Shown here: piece after piece, positions 39,578 to 54,481 of the stretch | How the letters are laid out: each line of letters begins with the position of its first letter | How positions within the stretch are numbered: the stretch's first letter is position 1 | Source: Taudactylus pleione | Lineage: Eukaryota > Chordata > Amphibia > Anura > Myobatrachidae | Direction of reading: 5' to 3' | Length of the DNA stretch: 64,000 bases | NCBI GenBank assembly: GCA_031769625.1 | Contig: JAUIMM010002537.1 | Span: forward strand, 1 to 64,000 | Notes under the pieces: generated by a model | Told to the model about the DNA's origin: nothing | What the model saw: only the letters and a program-made list of their open reading frames with translations | Database searches by the model: none | Program-made: the position numbers and the translations under genes

Positions 39578-42500
39578 CATCAAGTGAAATTTTGAGCTGT
39601 CTGTGTTTGCTACAAGAGGAGATATCACAAAGTATGCGCTTTTGTTGTTTCCATTGCTTTCAATGCATTTTGGCCTAAAACTTGTATTTGCTGTTTTCTC
39701 TTAAACGCAACATGGGAGAAAAACCATTTCACATCACATTTGTGGGTCTTGGTCTTCAACACATCCAGTGAAATTTTGAGCTGTCTGTGTTTGCTACAAG
39801 AGGAGATATCACAAAGTATGCGCTTTTGTTGTTTTCATTGCTTTCAATGCATTTTGGCCTAAAACGTGCATTTGCTGTTTTCTCTTAAACGCAACATGGG
39901 AGAAAAACCATTTCACATCACATTTGTGGGTCTTGGTCTTCAACACATCCAGTGAAATTTTGAGCTGTCTGTGTTTGCTACAAGAGGAGATATCACAAAG
40001 TATGGACTTTTGTTATTTCCATTGCTTTCAATGCATTTTGGCCTAAAACGTGCATTTGCTGTTTTCTCTTATACGCAACATGGGAGAAAAACCATTTCAC
40101 ATCACATTTGTGGGTCTTGGTCTTCAACACATCCAGTGAAATTTTGAGCTGTCTGTGTTTGCTACAAGAGGAGATATCACAAAGTATGCGCTTTTGTTGT
40201 TTTCATTGCTTTCAATGCATTTTGGCCTAAAACGAGCATTTGCTGTTTTCTCTTAATCGCAACATGGGAGAAAAACCATTTCACATCACATTTGTGGGTC
40301 TTGGTCTTCAACACATCCAGTGAAATTTTGAGCTGTCTGTGTTTGCTACAAGAGGAGATATCACAAAGTATGCGCTTTTGTTGTTTTCATTGCTTTCAAT
40401 GCATTTTGGCATAAAACGAGCATTTGCTGTTTTCTCTTAAACGCAACATGGGAGAAAAACCATTTCACATCACATTTGTGGGTCTTGGTCTTCAACACAT
40501 CCAGTGAAATTTTGAGCTGTCTGTGTTTGCTACAAGAGGAGATATCACAAAGTATGCGCTTTTGTTATTTCCATTGCTTTCAATGCATTTTGGCCTAAAA
40601 CGTGCATTTGCTGTTTTCTCTTAAACGCAACATGGGAGAAAAACCATTTCACATCACATTTGTGGGTCTTGGTCTTCAACACATCCAGTGAAATTTTGAG
40701 CTGTCTGTGTTTGCTACAAGAGGAGATATCACAAAGTATGCGCTTTTGTTATTTCCATTGCTTTCAATGCATTTTGGCCTAAAACTTGCATTTGCTGTTT
40801 TCTCTTAAACGCAACATGGGAGAAAAACCATTTCACATCACATTTGTGGGTTTTGGTCTTCAACACATCAAGTGAAATTTTGAGCTGTCTGTGTTTGCTA
40901 CAAGAGGAGATAACACAAAGTATGCGCTTTTGTTGTTTCCATTGCTTTCAATTCATTTTGGCCTAAAACGTGCATTTGCTGTTTTCTCTTAAACGCAACA
41001 TGGGAGAAAAACCATTTCACATCACATTTGTGGGTCTTGGTCTTCAACACATCCAGTGAAATTTTGAGCTGTCTGTGTTTGCTACAAGAGGAGATATCAC
41101 AAAGTATGTGCTTTTGTTGTTTTCATTGCTTTCAATGCATTTTGGCCTAAAACGTGCATTTGCTGTTTTCTCTTAAACGCAACATGGGAGAAAAACCATT
41201 TCACATCACATTTGTGGGTCTTGGTCTTCAACACATCCAGTGAAATTTTGAGCCGTCTGTGTTTGCTACAAGAGGAGATATCACAAAGTATGGACTTTTG
41301 TTATTTCCATTGCTTTCAATGCATTTTGGCCTAAAACGTGCATTTGCTGTTTTCTCTTAAACGCAACATGGGAGAAAAACCATTTCACATCACATTTGTG
41401 GGTCTTGGTCTTCAACACATCCAGTGAAATTTTGAGCTGTCTGTGTTTGCTACAAGAGGAGATATCACAAAGTATGCGCTTTTGTTGTTTTCATTGCTTT
41501 CAATGCATTTTGGCCTAAAACGAGCATTTGCTGTTTTCTCTTAAACGTAACATGGGAGAAAAACCATTTCACATCACATTTGTGGGTCTTGGTCTTCAAC
41601 ACATCCAGTGAAATTTTGAGCTGTCTGTGTTTGCTACAAGAGGAGATATCACAAAGTATGCGCTTTTGTTGTTTTCATTGCTTTCAATGCATTTTGGCAT
41701 AAAACGAGCATTTGCTGTTTTCTCTTAAACGCAACATGGGAGAAAAACCATTTCACATCACATTTGTGGGTCTTGGTCTTCAACACATCCAGTGAAATTT
41801 TGAGCTGTCTGTGTTTGCTACAAGAGGAGATATCACAAAGTATGCGCTTTTGTTATTTCCATTGCTTTCAATGCATTTTGGCCTAAAACGTGCATTTGCT
41901 GTTTTCTCTTAAACGCAACATGGGAGAAAAACCATTTCACATCACATTTGTGGGTCTTGGTCTTCAACACATCCAGTGAAATTTTGAGCTGTCTGTGTTT
42001 GCTACAAGAGGAGATATCACAAAGTATGCGCTTTTGTTGTTTCCATTGCTTTCAATGCATTTTGGCCTAAAACGTGCATTTGCTGTTTTCTCTTAAACGC
42101 AACATGGGAGAAAAACCATTTCACATCACATTTGTGGGTCTTGGTCTTCAACACATCCAGTGAAATTTTGAGCTGTCTGTGTTTGCTACAAGAGGAGATA
42201 TCACAAAGTATGCGCTTTTGTTGTTTTCATTGCTTTCAATGCATTTTGGCCTAAAACGTGCATTTGCTGTTTTCTCTTAAACGCAACATGGGAGAAAAAC
42301 CATTTCACATCACATTTGTGGGTCTTGGTCTTCAACAAATCCAGTGCAATTTTGAGCTGTCTGTGTTTGCTACAAGAGGAGATATCACAAAGTATGGACT
42401 TTTGTTATTTCCATTGCTTTCAATGCATTTTGGCCTAAAACTTGCATTTGCTGTTTTCTCTTAAACGCAACATGGGAGAAAAACCATTTCACATCACATT

Positions 42501-43625
42501 TGTGGGTCTTGGTTTTCAACACATCCAGTGAAATTTTGAGCTGTCTGTGTTTGCTACAAGAGGAGATATCACAAAGTATGCGCTTTTGTTGTTTCCATTG
42601 CTTTCAATGCATTTTGGCCTAAAACGTGCATTTGCTGTTTTCTCTTAAACGCAACATGGGAGAAAAACCATTTCACATCACATTTGTGGGTCTTGGTCTT
42701 CAACACATCCAGTGCAATTTTGAGCTGTCTGTGTTTGCTACAAGAGCAGATATCACAAAGTATGGACTTTTGTTATTTCCATTGCTTTCAATGCATTTTG
42801 TCCTAAAACGTGCATTTGCTGTTTTCTCTTAAACGCAACATGGGAGAAAAACCATTTCACATCACATTTGTGTGTCTTGGTCTTCAACACATCCAGTGAA
42901 ATTTTGAGCTGTCTGTGTTTGCTACAAGAGGAGATATCACAAAGTATGCGCTTTTGTTGTTTTCATTGCTTTCAATGCATTTTGGCCTAAAACGAGCATT
43001 TGCTGTTTTCTCTTAAACGCAACATGGGAGAAAAACCATTTCACATCACATTTGTGGGTCTTGGTCTTCAACACATCCAGTGAAATTTTGAGCTGTCTGT
43101 GTTTGCTACAAGAGGAGATATCACAAAGTATGCGCTTTTGTTGTTTCCATTGCTTTCAATGCATTTTGGCCTAAAACGTGCATTTGCTGTTTTCTCTTAA
43201 ACGCAACATGGGAGAAAAACCATTTCACATCACATTTGTGGGTCTTGGTCTTCAACACATCCAGTGAAATTTTGAGCTGTCTGTGTTTGATACAAGAGGA
43301 GATATCACAAAGTATGCGCTTTTGTTGTTTTCATTGCTTTCAATGCATTTTTGCCTAAAACGTGCATTTGCTGTTTTCTCTTAAACGCAACATGGGAGAA
43401 AAACCATTTCACATCACATTTGTGGGTCTTGGTCTTCAACACATCCAGTGCAATTTTGAGCTGTCTGTGTTTGCTACAAGAGGAGATATCACAAAGTATG
43501 GACTTTTGTTATTTCCATTGCTTTCAATGCATTTTGGCCTAAAACTTGCATTTGCTGTTTTCTCTTAAACGCAACATGGGAGAAAAACCATTTCACATCA
43601 CATTTGTGGGTTTTGGTCTTCAACA
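39578..43625 (+). repeat. 22-monomer higher-order block, second copy
   Basis: This is the tandem partner of 35,530-39,577. Limits are set by the CATCAAGTG marker at 39,578 and 43,626. Its right half continues in the following shorter blocks. Confidence 0.83.
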
Positions 43626-46600
43626 CATCAAGTGAAATTTTGAGCTGTCTGTGTTTGCTACAAGAGGAGATAACACAAAGTATGCGCTTTTGTTGTTTCC
43701 ATTGCTTTCAATGCATTTTGGCCTAAAACGTGCATTTGCTGTTTTCTCTTAAACACAACATGTTAGAAAAACCATTTCACATCACATTTGTGGGTCTTGG
43801 TCTTCAACACATCCAGTGAAATTTTGAGCTGTCTGTGTTTGCTACAAGAGGAGATATCACAAAGTATGCGCTTTTGTTGTTTTCATTGCTTTCAATGCAT
43901 TTTGGCCTAAAACGTGCATTTGCTGTTTTCTCTTAAACGCAACATGGGAGAAAAACCATTTCACATCACATTTGTGGGTTTTGGTCTTCAACACATCCAG
44001 TGAAATTTTGAGCTGTCTGTGTTTGCTACAAGAGGAGATATCACAAAGTATGGACTTTTGTTATTTCCATTGCTTTCAATGCATTTTGGCCTAAAACGTG
44101 CATTTGCTGTTTTCTCTTAAACGCAACATGGGAGAAAAACCATTTCACATCACATTTGTGGGTCTTGGTCTTCAACACATCCAGTGAAATTTTGAGCTGT
44201 CTGTGTTTGCTACAAGAGGAGATATCACAAAGTATGCGCTTTTGTTGTTTTCATTGCTTTCAATGCATTTTGGCCTAAAACGAGCATTTGCTGTTTTCTC
44301 TTAAACGCAACATGGGAGAAAAACCATTTCACATCACATTTGTGGGTCTTGGTCTTCAACACATCCAGTGAAATTTTGAGCTGTCTGTGTTTGCTACAAG
44401 AGGAGATATCACAAAGTATGCGCTTTTGTTGTTTTCATTGCTTTCAATGCATTTTGGCATAAAACGAGCATTTGCTGTTTTCTCTTAAACGCAACATGGG
44501 AGAAAAACCATTTCACATCACATTTGTGGGTCTGGGTCTTCAACACATCCAGTGAAATTTTGAGCTGTCTGTGTTTGCTACAAGAGGAGATATCACAAAG
44601 TATGCGCTTTTGTTATTTCCATTGCTTTCAATGCATTTTGGCCTAAAACGTGCATTTGCTGTTTTCTCTTAAACGCAACATGGGAGAAAAACCATTTCAC
44701 ATCACATTTGTGGGTCTTGGTCTTCAACACATCCAGTGAAATTTTGAGCTGTCTGTGTTTGCTACAAGAGGAGATATCACAAAGTATGCGCTTTTGTTGT
44801 TTCCATTGCTTTCAATGCATTTTGGCCTAAAACGTGCATTTGCTGTTTTCTCTTAAACGCAACATGGGAGAAAAACCATTTCACATCACATTTGTGGGTC
44901 TTGGTCTTCAACACATCCAGTGAAATTTTGAGCTGTCTGTGTTTGCTACAAGAGGAGATATCACAAAGTATGTGCTTTTGTTGTTTTCATTGCTTTCAAT
45001 GCATTTTGGCCTAAAACGTGCATTTGCTGTTTTCTCTTAAACGCAACATGGGAGAAAAACCATTTCACATCACATTTGTGGGTCTTGGTCTTCAACACAT
45101 CCAGTGAAATTTTGAGCCGTCTGTGTTTGCTACAAGAGGAGATATCACAAAGTATGGACTTTTGTTATTTCCATTGCTTTCAATGCATTTTGGCCTAAAA
45201 CGTGCATTTGCTGTTTTCTCTTAAACGCAACATGGGAGAAAAACCATTTCACATCACATTTGTGGGTCTTGGTCTTCAACACATCCAGTGAAATTTTGAG
45301 CTGTCTGTGTTTGCTACAAGAGGAGATATCACAAAGTATGCGCTTTTGTTGTTTTCATTGCTTTCAATGCATTTTGGCCTAAAACGAGCATTTGCTGTTT
45401 TCTCTTAAACGCAACATGGGAGAAAAACCATTTCACATCACATTTGTGGGTCTTGGTCTTCAACACATCCAGTGAAATTTTGAGCTGTCTGTGTTTGCTA
45501 CAAGAGGAGATATCACAAAGTATGCGCTTTTGTTGTTTTCATTGCTTTCAATGCATTTTGGCATAAAACGAGCATTTGCTGTTTTCTCTTAAACGCAACA
45601 TGGGAGAAAAACCATTTCACATCACATTTGTGGGTCTTGGTCTTCAACACATCCAGTGAAATTTTGAGCTGTCTGTGTTTGCTACAAGAGGAGATATCAC
45701 AAAGTATGCGCTTTTGTTATTTCCATTGCTTTCAATGCATTTTGGCCTAAAACGTGCATTTGCTGTTTTCTCTTAAACGCAACATGGGAGAAAAACCATT
45801 TCACATCACATTTGTGGGTCTTGGTCTTCAACACATCCAGTGAAATTTTGAGCTGTCTGTGTTTGCTACAAGAGGAGATATCACAAAGTATGCGCTTTTG
45901 TTGTTTCCATTGCTTTCAATGCATTTTGGCCTAAAACGTGCATTTGCTGTTTTCTCTTAAACGCAACATGGGAGAAAAACCATTTCACATCACATTTGTG
46001 GGTCTTGGTCTTCAACACATCCAGTGAAATTTTGAGCTGTCTGTGTTTGCTACAAGAGGAGATATCACAAAGTATGCGCTTTTGTTGTTTTCATTGCTTT
46101 CAATGCATTTTGGCCTAAAACGTGCATTTGCTGTTTTCTCTTAAACGCAACATGGGAGAAAAACCATTTCACATCACATTTGTGGGTCTTGGTCTTCAAC
46201 ACATCCAGTGCAATTTTGAGCTGTCTGTGTTTGCTACAAGAGGAGATATCACAAAGTATGGACTTTTGTTATTTCCATTGCTTTCAATGCATTTTGGCCT
46301 AAAACTTGCATTTGCTGTTTTCTCTTAAACGCAACATGGGAGAAAAACCATTTCACATCACATTTGTGGGTCTTGGTTTTCAACACATCCAGTGAAATTT
46401 TGAGCTGTCTGTGTTTGCTACAAGAGGAGATATCACAAAGTATGCGCTTTTGTTGTTTCCATTGCTTTCAATGCATTTTGGCCCAAAACGTGCATTTGCT
46501 GTTTTCTCTTAAACGCAACATGGGAGAAAAACCATTTCACATCACATTTGTGGGTCTTGGTCTTCAACACATCCAGTGCAATTTTGAGCTGTCTGTGTTT

Positions 46601-47489
46601 GCTACAAGAGCAGATATCACAAAGTATGGACTTTTGTTATTTCCATTGCTTTCAATGCATTTTGTCCTAAAACGTGCATTTGCTGTTTTCTCTTAAACGC
46701 AACATGGGAGAAAAACCATTTCACATCACATTTGTGTGTCTTGGTCTTCAACACATCCAGTGAAATTTTGAGCTGTCTGTGTTTGCTACAAGAGGAGATA
46801 TCACAAAGTATGCGCTTTTGTTGTTTTCATTGCTTTCAATGCATTTTGGCCTAAAACGTGCATTTGCTGTTTTCTCTTAAACGCAACATGGGAGAAAAAC
46901 CATTTCACATCACATTTGTGGGTCTTGGTCTTCAACACATCCAGTGAAATTTTGAGCTGTCTGTGTTTGGTACAAGAGGAGATATCACAAAGTATGCGCT
47001 TTTGTTGTTTCCATTGCTTTCAATGCATTTTGGCCTAAAACGTGCATTTGCTGTTTTCTCTTAAACGCAACATGGGAGAAAAACCATTTCACATCACATT
47101 TGTGGGTCTTGGTCTTCAACACATCCAGTGAAATTTTGAGCTGTCTGTGTTTGATACAAGAGGAGATATCACAAAGTATGCGCTTTTGTTGTTTTCATTG
47201 CTTTCAATGCATTTTTGCCTAAAACGTGCATTTGCTGTTTTCTCTTAAACGCAACATGGGAGAAAAACCATTTCACATCACATTTGTGGGTCTTGGTCTT
47301 CAACACATCCAGTGCAATTTTGAGCTGTCTGTGTTTGCTACAAGAGGAGATATCACAAAGTATGGACTTTTGTTATTTCCATTGCTTTCAATGCATTTTG
47401 GCCTAAAACTTGCATTTGCTGTTTTCTCTTAAACGCAACATGGGAGAAAAACCATTTCACATCACATTTGTGGGTTTTGGTCTTCAACA
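43626..47489 (+). repeat. 21-monomer higher-order block
   Basis: Its length of 3,864 bp is 21 x 184. Markers are CATGTTAG at 43,759-43,766 (all other monomers have CATGGGAG or CATGGGTG) and GGGTCTGGG near 44,531. It shares GGCCCAAAACG near 46,481 and TTTGGTACAAG near 46,968 only with the next block. Confidence 0.83.
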
Positions 47490-50400
47490 CATCAAGTGAA
47501 ATTTTGAGCTGTCTGTGTTTGCTACAAGAGGAGATAACACAAAGTATGCGCTTTTGTTGTTTCCATTGCTTTCAATGCATTTTGGCCTAAAACGTGCATT
47601 TGCTGTTTTCTCTTAAACACAACATGTTAGAAAAACCATTTCACATCACATTTGTGGGTCTTGGTCTTCAACACATCCAGTGAAATTTTGAGCTGTCTGT
47701 GTTTGCTACAAGAGGAGATATCACAAAGTATGCGCTTTTGTTGTTTTCATTGCTTTCAATGCATTTTGGCCTAAAACGTGCATTTGCTGTTTTCTCTTAA
47801 ACGCAACATGGGAGAAAAACCATTTCACATCACATTTGTGGGTTTTGGTCTTCAACACATCCAGTGAAATTTTGAGCTGTCTGTGTTTGCTACAAGAGGA
47901 GATATCACAAAGTATGGACTTTTGTTATTTCCATTGCTTTCAATGCATTTTGGCCTAAAACGTGCATTTGCTGTTTTCTCTTAAACGCAACATGGGAGAA
48001 AAACCATTTCACATCACATTTGTGGGTCTTGGTCTTCAACACATCCAGTGCAATTTTGAGCTGTCTGTGTTTGCTACAAGAGGAGATATCACAAAGTATG
48101 CGCTTTTGTTGTTTTCATTGCTTTCAATGCATTTTGGCCTAAAACGAGCATTTGCTGTTTTCTCTTAAACGCAACATGGGAGAAAAACCATTTCACATCA
48201 CATTTGTGGGTCTTGGTCTTCAACACATCCAGTGAAATTTTGAGCTGTCTGTGTTTGCTACAAGAGGAGATATCACAAAGTATGCGCTTTTGTTGTTTTC
48301 ATTGCTTTCAATGCATTTTGGCATAAAACGAGCATTTGCTGTTTTCTCTTAAACGCAACATGGGAGAAAAACCATTTCACATCACATTTGTGGGTCTGGG
48401 TCTTCAACACATCCAGTGAAATTTTGAGCTGTCTGTGTTTGCTACAAGAGGAGATATCACAAAGTATGCGCTTTTGTTATTTCCATTGCTTTCAATGCAT
48501 TTTGGCCTAAAACGTGCATTTGCTGTTTTCTCTTAAACGCAACATGGGAGAAAAACCATTTCACATCACATTTGTGGGTCTTGGTCTTCAACACATCCAG
48601 TGAAATTTTGAGCTGTCTGTGTTTGCTACAAGAGGAGATATCACAAAGTATGTGCTTTTGTTGTTTTCATTGCTTTCAATGCATTTTGGCCTAAAACGTG
48701 CATTTGCTGTTTTCTCTTAAACACAACATGGGAGAAAAACCATTTCACATCACATTTGTGGGTCTTGGTCTTCAACACATCCAGTGAAATTTTGAGCCGT
48801 CTGTGTTTGCTACAAGAGGAGATATCACAAAGTATGGACTTTTGTTATTTCCATTGCTTTCAATGCATTTTGGCCTAAAACGTGCATTTGCTGTTTTCTC
48901 TTAAACGCAACATGGGAGAAAAACCATTTCACATCACATTTGTGGGTCTTGGTCTTCAACACATCCAGTGAAATTTTGAGCTGTCTGTGTTTGCTACAAG
49001 AGGAGATATCACAAAGTATGCGCTTTTGTTGTTTTCATTGCTTTCAATGCATTTTGGCCTAAAACGAGCATTTGCTGTTTTCTCTTAAACACAACATGGG
49101 AGAAAAACCATTTCACATCACATTTGTGGGTCTTGGTCTTCAACACATCCAGTGAAATTTTGAGCTGTCTGTGTTTGCTACAAGAGGAGATATCACAAAG
49201 TATGCGCTTTTGTTGTTTTCATTGCTTTCAATGCATTTTGGCATAAAACGAGCATTTGCTGTTTTCTCTTAAACGCAACATGGGAGAAAAACCATTTCAC
49301 ATCACATTTGTGGGTCTTGGTCTTCAACACATCCAGTGAAATTTTGAGCTGTCTGTGTTTGCTACAAGAGGAGATATCACAAAGTATGCGCTTTTGTTAT
49401 TTCCATTGCTTTCAATGCATTTTGGCCTAAAACGTGCATTTGCTGTTTTCTCTTAAACGCAACATGGGAGAAAAACCATTTCACATCACATTTGTGGGTC
49501 TTGGTCTTCAACACATCCAGTGCAATTTTGAGCTGTCTGTGTTTGCTACAAGAGGAGATATCACAAAGTATGGACTTTTGTTATTTCCATTGCTTTCAAT
49601 GCATTTTGGCCTAAAACTTGCATTTGCTGTTTTCTCTTAAACGCAACATGGGAGAAAAACCATTTCACATCACATTTGTGGGTCTTGGTTTTCAACACAT
49701 CCAGTGAAATTTTGAGCTGTCTGTGTTTGCTACAAGAGGAGATATCACAAAGTATGCGCTTTTGTTGTTTCCATTGCTTTCAATGCATTTTGGCCCAAAA
49801 CGTGCATTTGCTGTTTTCTCTTAAACGCAACATGGGAGAAAAACCATTTCACATCACATTTGTGGGTCTTGGTCTTCAACACATCCAGTGCAATTTTGAG
49901 CTGTCTGTGTTTGCTACAAGAGCAGATATCACAAAGTATGGACTTTTGTTATTTCCATTGCTTTCAATGCATTTTGTCCTAAAACGTGCATTTGCTGTTT
50001 TCTCTTAAACGCAACATGGGAGAAAAACCATTTCACATCACATTTGTGTGTCTTGGTCTTCAACACATCCAGTGAAATTTTGAGCTGTCTGTGTTTGCTA
50101 CAAGAGGAGATATCACAAAGTATGCGCTTTTGTTGTTTTCATTGCTTTCAATGCATTTTGGCCTAAAACGTGCATTTGCTGTTTTCTCTTAAACGCAACA
50201 TGGGAGAAAAACCATTTCACATCACATTTGTGGGTCTTGGTCTTCAACACATCCAGTGAAATTTTGAGCTGTCTGTGTTTGGTACAAGAGGAGATATCAC
50301 AAAGTATGCGCTTTTGTTGTTTCCATTGCTTTCAATGCATTTTGGCCTAAAACGTGCATTTGCTGTTTTCTCTTAAACGCAACATGGGAGAAAAACCATT

Positions 50401-50801
50401 TCACATCACATTTGTGGGTCTTGGTCTTCAACACATCCAGTGAAATTTTGAGCTGTCTGTGTTTGATACAAGAGGAGATATCACAAAGTATGCGCTTTTG
50501 TTGTTTTCATTGCTTTCAATGCATTTTTGCCTAAAACGTGCATTTGCTGTTTTCTCTTAAACGCAACATGGGAGAAAAACCATTTCACATCACATTTGTG
50601 GGTCTTGGTCTTCAACACATCCAGTGCAATTTTGAGCTGTCTGTGTTTGCTACAAGAGGAGATATCACAAAGTATGGACTTTTGTTATTTCCATTGCTTT
50701 CAATGCATTTTGGCCTAAAACTTGCATTTGCTGTTTTCTCTTAAACGCAACATGGGAGAAAAACCATTTCACATCACATTTGTGGGTTTTGGTCTTCAAC
50801 A
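47490..50801 (+). repeat. 18-monomer higher-order block
   Basis: Its length of 3,312 bp is 18 x 184. The CATGTTAG marker is at about 47,623 and GGGTCTGGG near 48,395. It shares TTAAACACAACATGGG (48,716 and 52,028) with the next block, so neighbouring blocks are mosaics of each other. Confidence 0.83.
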
Positions 50802-53800
50802 CATCAAGTGAAATTTTGAGCTGTCTGTGTTTGCTACAAGAGGAGATAACACAAAGTATGCGCTTTTGTTGTTTCCATTGCTTTCAATGCATTTTGGCCT
50901 AAAACGTGCATTTGCTGTTTTCTCTTAAACACAACATGTTAGAAAAACCATTTCACATCACATTTGTGGGTCTTGGTCTTCAACACATCCAGTGAAATTT
51001 TGAGCTGTCTGTGTTTGCTACAAGAGGAGATATCACAAAGTATGCGCTTTTGTTGTTTTCATTGCTTTCAATGCATTTTGGCCTAAAACGTGCATTTGCT
51101 GTTTTCTCTTAAACGCAACATGGGAGAAAAACCATTTCACATCACATTTGTGGGTTTTGGTCTTCAACACATCCAGTGAAATTTTGAGCTGTCTGTGTTT
51201 GCTACAAGAGGAGATATCACAAAGTATGGACTTTTGTTATTTCCATTGCTTTCAATGCATTTTGGCCTAAAACGTGCATTTGCTGTTTTCTCTTAAACGC
51301 AACATGGGAGAAAAACCATTTCACATCACATTTGTGGGTCTTGGTCTTCAACACATCCAGTGCAATTTTGAGCTGTCTGTGTTTGCTACAAGAGGAGATA
51401 TCACAAAGTATGCGCTTTTGTTGTTTTCATTGCTTTCAATGCATTTTGGCCTAAAACGAGCATTTGCTGTTTTCTCTTAAACGCAACATGGGAGAAAAAC
51501 CATTTCACATCACATTTGTGGGTCTTGGTCTTCAACACATCCAGTGAAATTTTGAGCTGTCTGTGTTTGCTACAAGAGGAGATATCACAAAGTATGCGCT
51601 TTTGTTGTTTTCATTGCTTTCAATGCATTTTGGCATAAAACGAGCATTTGCTGTTTTCTCTTAAACGCAACATGGGAGAAAAACCATTTCACATCACATT
51701 TGTGGGTCTGGGTCTTCAACACATCCAGTGAAATTTTGAGCTGTCTGTGTTTGCTACAAGAGGAGATATCACAAAGTATGCGCTTTTGTTATTTCCATTG
51801 CTTTCAATGCATTTTGGCCTAAAACGTGCATTTGCTGTTTTCTCTTAAACGCAACATGGGAGAAAAACCATTTCACATCACATTTGTGGGTCTTGGTCTT
51901 CAACACATCCAGTGAAATTTTGAGCTGTCTGTGTTTGCTACAAGAGGAGATATCACAAAGTATGTGCTTTTGTTGTTTTCATTGCTTTCAATGCATTTTG
52001 GCCTAAAACGTGCATTTGCTGTTTTCTCTTAAACACAACATGGGAGAAAAACCATTTCACATCACATTTGTGGGTCTTGGTCTTCAACACATCCAGTGAA
52101 ATTTTGAGCCGTCTGTGTTTGCTACAAGAGGAGATATCACAAAGTATGGACTTTTGTTATTTCCATTGCTTTCAATGCATTTTGGCCTAAAACGTGCATT
52201 TGCTGTTTTCTCTTAAACGCAACATGGGAGAAAAACCATTTCACATCACATTTGTGGGTCTTGGTCTTCAACACATCCAGTGAAATTTTGAGCTGTCTGT
52301 GTTTGCTACAAGAGGAGATATCACAAAGTATGCGCTTTTGTTGTTTTCATTGCTTTCAATGCATTTTGGCCTAAAACGAGCATTTGCTGTTTTCTCTTAA
52401 ACACAACATGGGAGAAAAACCATTTCACATCACATTTGTGGGTCTTGGTCTTCAACACATCCAGTGAAATTTTGAGCTGTCTGTGTTTGCTACAAGAGGA
52501 GATATCACAAAGTATGCGCTTTTGTTGTTTTCATTGCTTTCAATGCATTTTGGCATAAAACGAGCATTTGCTGTTTTCTCTTAAACGCAACATGGGAGAA
52601 AAACCATTTCACATCACATTTGTGGGTCTTGGTCTTCAACACATCCAGTGAAATTTTGAGCTGTCTGTGTTTGCTACAAGAGGAGATATCACAAAGTATG
52701 CGCTTTTGTTATTTCCATTGCTTTCAATGCATTTTGGCCTAAAACGTGCATTTGCTGTTTTCTCTTAAACGCAACATGGGAGAAAAACCATTTCACATCA
52801 CATTTGTGGGTCTTGGTCTTCAACACATCCAGTGAAATTTTGAGCTGTCTGTGTTTGCTACAAGAGGAGATATCACAAAGTATGCGCTTTTGTTGTTTCC
52901 ATTGCTTTCAATGCATTTTGGCCTAAAACGTGCATTTGCTGTTTTCTCTTAAACGCAACATGGGAGAAAAACCATTTCACATCACATTTGTGGGTCTTGG
53001 TCTTCAACACATCCAGTGAAATTTTGAGCTGTCTGTGTTTGCTACAAGAGGAGATATCACAAAGTATGCGCTTTTGTTGTTTTCATTGCTTTCAATGCAT
53101 TTTGGCCTAAAACGTGCATTTGCTGTTTTCTCTTAAATGCAACATGGGAGAAAAACCATTTCACATCACATTTGTGGGTCTTGGTCTTCAACACATCCAG
53201 TGCAATTTTGAGCTGTCTGTGTTTGCTACAAGAGGAGATATCACAAAGTATGGACTTTTGTTATTTCCATTGCTTTCAATGCATTTTGGCCTAAAACTTG
53301 CATTTGCTGTTTTCTCTTAAACGCAACATGGGAGAAAAACCATTTCACATCACATTTGTGGGTCTTGGTTTTCAACACATCCAGTGAAATTTTGAGCTGT
53401 CTGTGTTTGCTACAAGAGGAGATATCACAAAGTATGCGCTTTTGTTGTTTCCATTGCTTTCAATGCATTTTGGCCTAAAACGTGCATTTGCTGTTTTCTC
53501 TTAAACGCAACATGGGAGAAAAACCATTTCACATCACATTTGTGGGTCTTGGTCTTCAACACATCCAGTGCAATTTTGAGCTGTCTGTGTTTGCTACAAG
53601 AGCAGATATCACAAAGTATGGACTTTTGTTATTTCCATTGCTTTCAATGCATTTTGTCCTAAAACGTGCATTTGCTGTTTTCTCTTAAACGCAACATGGG
53701 AGAAAAACCATTTCACATCACATTTGTGTGTCTTGGTCTTCAACACATCCAGTGAAATTTTGAGCTGTCTGTGTTTGCTACAAGAGGAGATATCACAAAG

Positions 53801-54481
53801 TATGCGCTTTTGTTGTTTTCATTGCTTTCAATGCATTTTGGCCTAAAACGAGCATTTGCTGTTTTCTCTTAAACGCAACATGGGAGAAAAACCATTTCAC
53901 ATCACATTTGTGGGTCTTGGTCTTCAACACATCCAGTGAAATTTTGAGCTGTCTGTGTTTGCTACAAGAGGAGATATCACAAAGTATGCGCTTTTGTTGT
54001 TTCCATTGCTTTCAATGCATTTTGGCCTAAAACGTGCATTTGCTGTTTTCTCTTAAACGCAACATGGGAGAAAAACCATTTCACATCACATTTGTGGGTC
54101 TTGGTCTTCAACACATCCAGTGAAATTTTGAGCTGTCTGTGTTTGATACAAGAGGAGATATCACAAAGTATGCGCTTTTGTTGTTTTCATTGCTTTCAAT
54201 GCATTTTTGCCTAAAACGTGCATTTGCTGTTTTCTCTTAAACGCAACATGGGAGAAAAACCATTTCACATCACATTTGTGGGTCTTGGTCTTCAACACAT
54301 CCAGTGCAATTTTGAGCTGTCTGTGTTTGCTACAAGAGGAGATATCACAAAGTATGGACTTTTGTTATTTCCATTGCTTTCAATGCATTTTGGCCTAAAA
54401 CTTGCATTTGCTGTTTTCTCTTAAACGCAACATGGGAGAAAAACCATTTCACATCACATTTGTGGGTTTTGGTCTTCAACA
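50802..54481 (+). repeat. 20-monomer higher-order block
   Basis: Its length of 3,680 bp is 20 x 184. The CATGTTAG marker is at about 50,935 and GGGTCTGGG near 51,707. Confidence 0.83.
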
